From positions 1-6,581 of the forward strand of contig JAGQJJ010000230.1 of NCBI GenBank assembly GCA_020430675.1: a stretch of DNA of 6,581 nucleotides, read 5' to 3'. Origin of the DNA: Myxococcales bacterium (GTDB lineage Bacteria; Myxococcota; Bradymonadia; UBA7976; UBA1532). Below the pieces are notes generated by a model that was given only the letters and a program-made list of their open reading frames with translations, searched no databases and was not told the DNA's origin. Made by a program: the position numbers and the translations under genes. Every line of letters starts with the position of its first letter. The first letter of the stretch is position 1. Positions 3,916 to 6,581 of this stretch are shown one piece after another.

Positions 3916-6438
3916 CAGATCAAACCGCGCATCCTGCTGATCTTCGATACGTCGGGCAGCATGGGCTTCGACATCGCGACGGGCGAAGCGACCGGCGGCG
4001 ACAACTCGGCGGAGTATCCCGGCGACGGCGGCATCAGCCGGCTGTACGTGGCCAAGAACGTCATCCGTGGCATCGTCGAGACGACGTCGGAGGTCGAGTT
4101 CTCGCTGATGCGCTATCCGCAGCGCGAAGGGCTGGGCATCAATAACGGCGCGGGGCGCGGCGCGCTGACCGGCTATGACGGGCTGGGCGAGAACCCGCTG
4201 AACTACGCGGGCTATTGCGACGGCCAGGTCTACGAGGAGCCGGGCTTCAACTTTGCGCTGCTGGTGCCGTTTGCCGCTGACAACGAGAACCAGATCCTGT
4301 CGTGGATGGACCACCGCGAGAACTATCCGCGCAACCGTGAGCTGCGCGCCGAGGGGCCGACGCCGCTCGCCGAGACGCTGCGGCTGGGCTACGAGTATTT
4401 CCGCGACGTGCTGCGCGGCGATCCGGCGCTGCGATGCCGGCAGAACTTCGTGATCCTGTTCACCGACGGCGCCGAGTCGTGCGTCCGCGATGATCCGGCG
4501 TCGGCGGTGCTGGCGCAGACCATGGCGCTGCGCGCGGTGCGCACGCCCGATCCGGCAGGCGGCGGCAATGTCGACAAGGATGTGCGGGTTTTTGTCATCG
4601 CGTTTGCGGTGCAACCCGATCACGCGGCCTTCCTCGATGGCATCGCGCGCGAGGGCGGCACCGCGGTCGACCGCAACGGGCAGATCGATCTGGACACCGG
4701 GCGGGCGTACAGCGCGGCCGATGAAGCCGGCCTGCGACTGGCGTTCAGCCGGATTCTGGCCGAGGCCATCCCCACCGAGATCTGCGACGGGGTCGATGAT
4801 GACTGCGACGGCCGCATCGATGAAGGCGCGCTCAACGCCTGCGGCGAGTGCGGCGCGGTGCCCGATGAAGAGTGCAACGGCGCCGACGATGACTGCGATG
4901 GCCTGACCGATGAGGGCACCCGCAACGCCTGCGGGGGCTGCGGGCCGCTGCCCGATGAGACCTGCAACGAGCTCGACGACGACTGCGATGGCCAGATCGA
5001 CGAAAACGTGCAGAACGCCTGCGGCGGCTGCGGGCAGGTCTCGGATGAGGCGTGCAACCTGCTCGATGACGATTGCGACGGGCAGGCCGACAACCAGCCG
5101 GGCACGATGGATCCGATCACGCGGGTCTGCAGCCGCAACCTGGGCGCCTGTCGCGAGGGGCGCGAGCAATGCCAGGCGGGGCGCTGGGAAGATTGCGATG
5201 GCATCCTGCCGGTGGAAGAGACCTGCAACGGCATCGATGACGACTGCGACGGCGCGACCGATGAGATCAGCCGGCCGTGCGGGCTGGTCGGCGCAGCGGC
5301 GGTCGGGCAGTGCCGCTACGGGTTGTCGAACTGCGTCAACGGCGAGTGGGGCGAATGCGTCGGCGCGGTCGAGCCCTCGGCCGAGGTCTGCGACGGCATC
5401 GACAACGACTGCGACAACCTGGCCGATGAGGGCCTGTTCAACGCCTGCGGGCAATGCGGCGAAGAGCCGCCCGAGGTGTGCAACGGGCAGGATGACAACT
5501 GCGATGGGCGCATCGACGAAGACGCGCTCTGCCCGCGGGGTTACCTGTGCTTCTTCGGCGAGTGCGTGCAGCCCTGCGTCAATGGCGAGTGCGGCGGGCA
5601 GACGTATTGCGTCGATGGGTGGGGCGATGTCGACCTGTGCCACTCGAACGCCTGCGCCGGGGCGCGATGCCCGGCGGGGCTGATCTGCAACCCTGAACGG
5701 CGGCAATGCGATGATCCGTGCCGCGGGGTGAACTGCGCCGAGGGCGAGGCCTGCGAGCTGGGCAATTGCGTGCCGGCGACATGCCGGCATACCGGCTGTG
5801 CCGAGGGGCAGCGGTGTCGGGCCGACGCCTGCGAAGCCGATCCGTGCGCCGAGCGGGCCTGCGAGGCCAACCAGTTCTGCCGCGAGGGCGAGTGCTTCAA
5901 CGCCTGCCTGGGCATCGAGTGCGGGCCCGACCGGCACTGCGTGGACGGCGAGTGCGTGCAGGATCAATGCGGTGGTCGCTGCCTGCGCGGGCAGCGCTGC
6001 GATCCCGGCGATGGGGCCTGTTATACCGACCCCTGCTCGGGCATCGACTGCCCCCAGGGCACGGTCTGCGTCGATGGCGAATGCAGCGCGGACGCGCCCT
6101 GCAACTTCATCACCTGCCCGGTGCGCACCTTCTGCTACGAAGGCACCTGCACCGACTTCACGCCCGGCGTGTCGCCGCGGGCCAACCCGCTCGACTTCGA
6201 CGGCGGGGTCGACCAGGGGCCGCCGCCCGAGTTTGGCGTCGATCGCGGCGTGGTCGACATGTTCGTGCGCCACGACCTGCTCTTTGTCGACTCTGCCACC
6301 CCCGATGTGGGCAATGGGCAGGGCGGCGGCGGGAATGACTGCGATTGTCGAGCGAGCGAAGGCAGCCCGGCGCCGTGGTTCCTGCTGTTGGCGCTGCTGC
6401 CCCTGATGCGGCGGCGACGCCGACGCGGCGGACCCTAA
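3853..6438 (+). CDS. Surface-anchored VWA protein with MopE-type metal motifs and Cys-rich units
   Basis: An exported protein of 861 residues. Residues 1-21 are a Sec signal peptide with likely cleavage at AEA|QI. A VWA domain (about 25-305) carries a complete metal-ion-dependent adhesion site: DTSGS (Asp32, Ser34, Ser36), Thr170 (EGPTP) and Asp205 (FTDG). Seven MopE-type motifs follow (311-556, form C-D/N-G-x-D-D-D-C-D-G-x-x-D-E), like those named after the Methylococcus surface copper protein. Next come four-cysteine mini-units (560-766) and an Asp/Pro/Gly-rich linker (770-828). The tail has NDCDCR (828-833), a hydrophobic helix (842-852) and six arginines (853-858), which resembles MYXO-CTERM sorting signals. 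Probable site is the outer surface. Adhesion to, or metal-dependent binding of, a partner is inferred from VWA biology and not shown. The gene follows proB by 43 bp, could be read through from it, and ends against a convergent gene. Confidence 0.93.
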   Translation: MPLRLAIGLALLTALFGTAEAQIKPRILLIFDTSGSMGFDIATGEATGGDNSAEYPGDGGISRLYVAKNVIRGIVETTSEVEFSLMRYPQREGLGINNGAGRGALTGYDGLGENPLNYAGYCDGQVYEEPGFNFALLVPFAADNENQILSWMDHRENYPRNRELRAEGPTPLAETLRLGYEYFRDVLRGDPALRCRQNFVILFTDGAESCVRDDPASAVLAQTMALRAVRTPDPAGGGNVDKDVRVFVIAFAVQPDHAAFLDGIAREGGTAVDRNGQIDLDTGRAYSAADEAGLRLAFSRILAEAIPTEICDGVDDDCDGRIDEGALNACGECGAVPDEECNGADDDCDGLTDEGTRNACGGCGPLPDETCNELDDDCDGQIDENVQNACGGCGQVSDEACNLLDDDCDGQADNQPGTMDPITRVCSRNLGACREGREQCQAGRWEDCDGILPVEETCNGIDDDCDGATDEISRPCGLVGAAAVGQCRYGLSNCVNGEWGECVGAVEPSAEVCDGIDNDCDNLADEGLFNACGQCGEEPPEVCNGQDDNCDGRIDEDALCPRGYLCFFGECVQPCVNGECGGQTYCVDGWGDVDLCHSNACAGARCPAGLICNPERRQCDDPCRGVNCAEGEACELGNCVPATCRHTGCAEGQRCRADACEADPCAERACEANQFCREGECFNACLGIECGPDRHCVDGECVQDQCGGRCLRGQRCDPGDGACYTDPCSGIDCPQGTVCVDGECSADAPCNFITCPVRTFCYEGTCTDFTPGVSPRANPLDFDGGVDQGPPPEFGVDRGVVDMFVRHDLLFVDSATPDVGNGQGGGGNDCDCRASEGSPAPWFLLLALLPLMRRRRRRGGP
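3925..4767 (+). other. von Willebrand factor A domain with intact MIDAS
   Basis: Residues 25-305. A hydrophobic strand RILLIFD leads into DTSGS, and the later MIDAS residues Thr170 and Asp205 sit at NFVILFTDG and EGPTP as in the family. A further strand VRVFVIAFAV (244-253) and the segment around FLDGIAREGGT complete the fold. Cysteines at 122, 195 and 210 may form disulfides outside the cell. Such domains bind ligands through a divalent cation. Confidence 0.85.
4783..5520 (+). repeat. Seven MopE-type Cys/Asp metal-binding motifs in the surface protein
   Basis: Motifs begin at cysteines 311, 341, 371, 401, 458, 513 and 543 (DNA 4783, 4873, 4963, 5053, 5224, 5389, 5479). The first four are exactly 30 residues (90 bp) apart, and so are the last two. 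Each full unit reads C-D/N-G-x-D-D-D-C-D-G-x-x-D-E, then NAC-G-x-C-G. Two spacer modules of the C-x-x-G-x-W-x-x-C-x-G type (about 426-457 and 476-512) break the array. The Asp-rich pattern resembles calcium loops of thrombospondin type 3 repeats. Metal choice cannot be read from sequence. Confidence 0.85.
5530..6150 (+). repeat. Array of four-cysteine mini-units in the surface protein
   Basis: Nine complete units of about 20 residues follow the form C-x4-C-x5-C-x4-C with small variations: first cysteines at 575, 601, 623, 644, 665, 685, 706, 728 and 750. A three-cysteine partial unit (560, 566, 571) precedes them. Many contain C-x-x-G-x-C or CVDGEC. They probably form disulfide-locked knots, comparable to EGF-like stalk repeats, although they are shorter than true six-cysteine EGF domains. 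Confidence 0.8.
6334..6426 (+). other. MYXO-CTERM-like C-terminal sorting signal
   Basis: Residues 828-858: NDCDCR with Cys830 and Cys832, a short linker, hydrophobic WFLLLALLPLM, then six arginines three residues from the end. The order Cys motif, helix, Arg cluster is that of MYXO-CTERM tails. The cysteines here are flanked by Asp rather than the more usual Gly/Ser. Confidence 0.7.
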
Positions 6439-6581
6439 TCAGGGCAAAGGCACGCGCACGACGCGCAGGCGGGGGCGCACGCGACCGCCGACGCCGGTCT
6501 CAAGGGCCAGGGTGCCGGCCCACGCCTCGGCGCCGCGGATGATCAGCGAGTTGGCAAAGCCCAGCGGCACGTCGTCGGCGA
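6439..6581 (-). CDS. C-terminal end of an unidentified protein, start outside window
   Basis: The minus strand is open from the right edge to TGA at 6441-6439, giving 46 residues with G/C-rich third codon positions like the neighbours. The peptide contains PLGFANSLIIRGAEAW and ends in an Arg/Val/Pro-rich RVVRVPLP; I do not recognise a family. The gene converges with the VWA gene and the two stop codons are directly adjacent, an arrangement that makes a real gene more likely than an accident. The piece is too short to give a function. Confidence 0.55.
   Translation of the reverse strand, partial: ADDVPLGFANSLIIRGAEAWAGTLALETGVGGRVRPRLRVVRVPLP

Noticed and set aside
5781..5790. A 10-bp palindrome ATGCCGGCAT inside the Cys-rich region
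   Set aside because: It lies within coding sequence in GC-rich DNA where such short palindromes are expected by chance.
3832..6273. An 813-codon open frame on the minus strand opposite the VWA/MopE-like gene
   Set aside because: It mirrors the Asp/Cys repeats of the real gene, is Ala/Val/Ile-rich with no recognisable domain, and is the usual antisense shadow in GC-rich DNA.

Overview
The window is a very GC-rich bacterial fragment with dense gene packing and strongly G/C-biased third codon positions. The best lineage guess is Myxococcota or a related former deltaproteobacterial group such as Bradymonadales. This rests on a large secreted von Willebrand factor A (VWA) protein with MopE-type metal-binding motifs and a MYXO-CTERM-like tail (Cys-x-Cys, short hydrophobic helix, Arg run), plus an orphan lipoprotein next to housekeeping genes. 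No species can be named from the sequence alone.

Layout. Minus strand, left side: metK (S-adenosylmethionine synthetase, C-terminus cut by the window edge at base 1) is preceded by a 169-residue protein that looks like a PD-(D/E)XK nuclease fold held between two membrane helices. metK appears to have its own promoter, whose -35 box overlaps the stop codon of that upstream gene. A 48-bp divergent gap (1447-1494) separates this pair from the plus-strand genes. These are an unrecognised 392-residue lipoprotein overlapping proB (glutamate 5-kinase) by 4 bp, and then, after a 43-bp gap containing a 12-bp perfect palindrome, a gene for an 861-residue exported protein. The last 143 bases hold the C-terminal end of an unidentified minus-strand gene whose stop codon directly abuts the stop of the large gene.

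How the genes relate. metK and proB are core metabolism (methyl-donor supply and the first step of proline synthesis). The other genes are envelope or surface proteins with no obvious metabolic link to them, so the arrangement looks like ordinary close packing rather than one pathway. The most unusual items are the membrane-bracketed nuclease-like protein and the multi-domain surface protein. The latter has a VWA domain with a complete metal-ion-dependent adhesion site (MIDAS), seven acidic Cys/Asp motifs (five of them on an exact 30-residue spacing), nine four-cysteine mini-units, and a variant sorting tail. No RNA genes, mobile elements or CRISPR arrays are visible, and there is no gene-free stretch over 300 bases.
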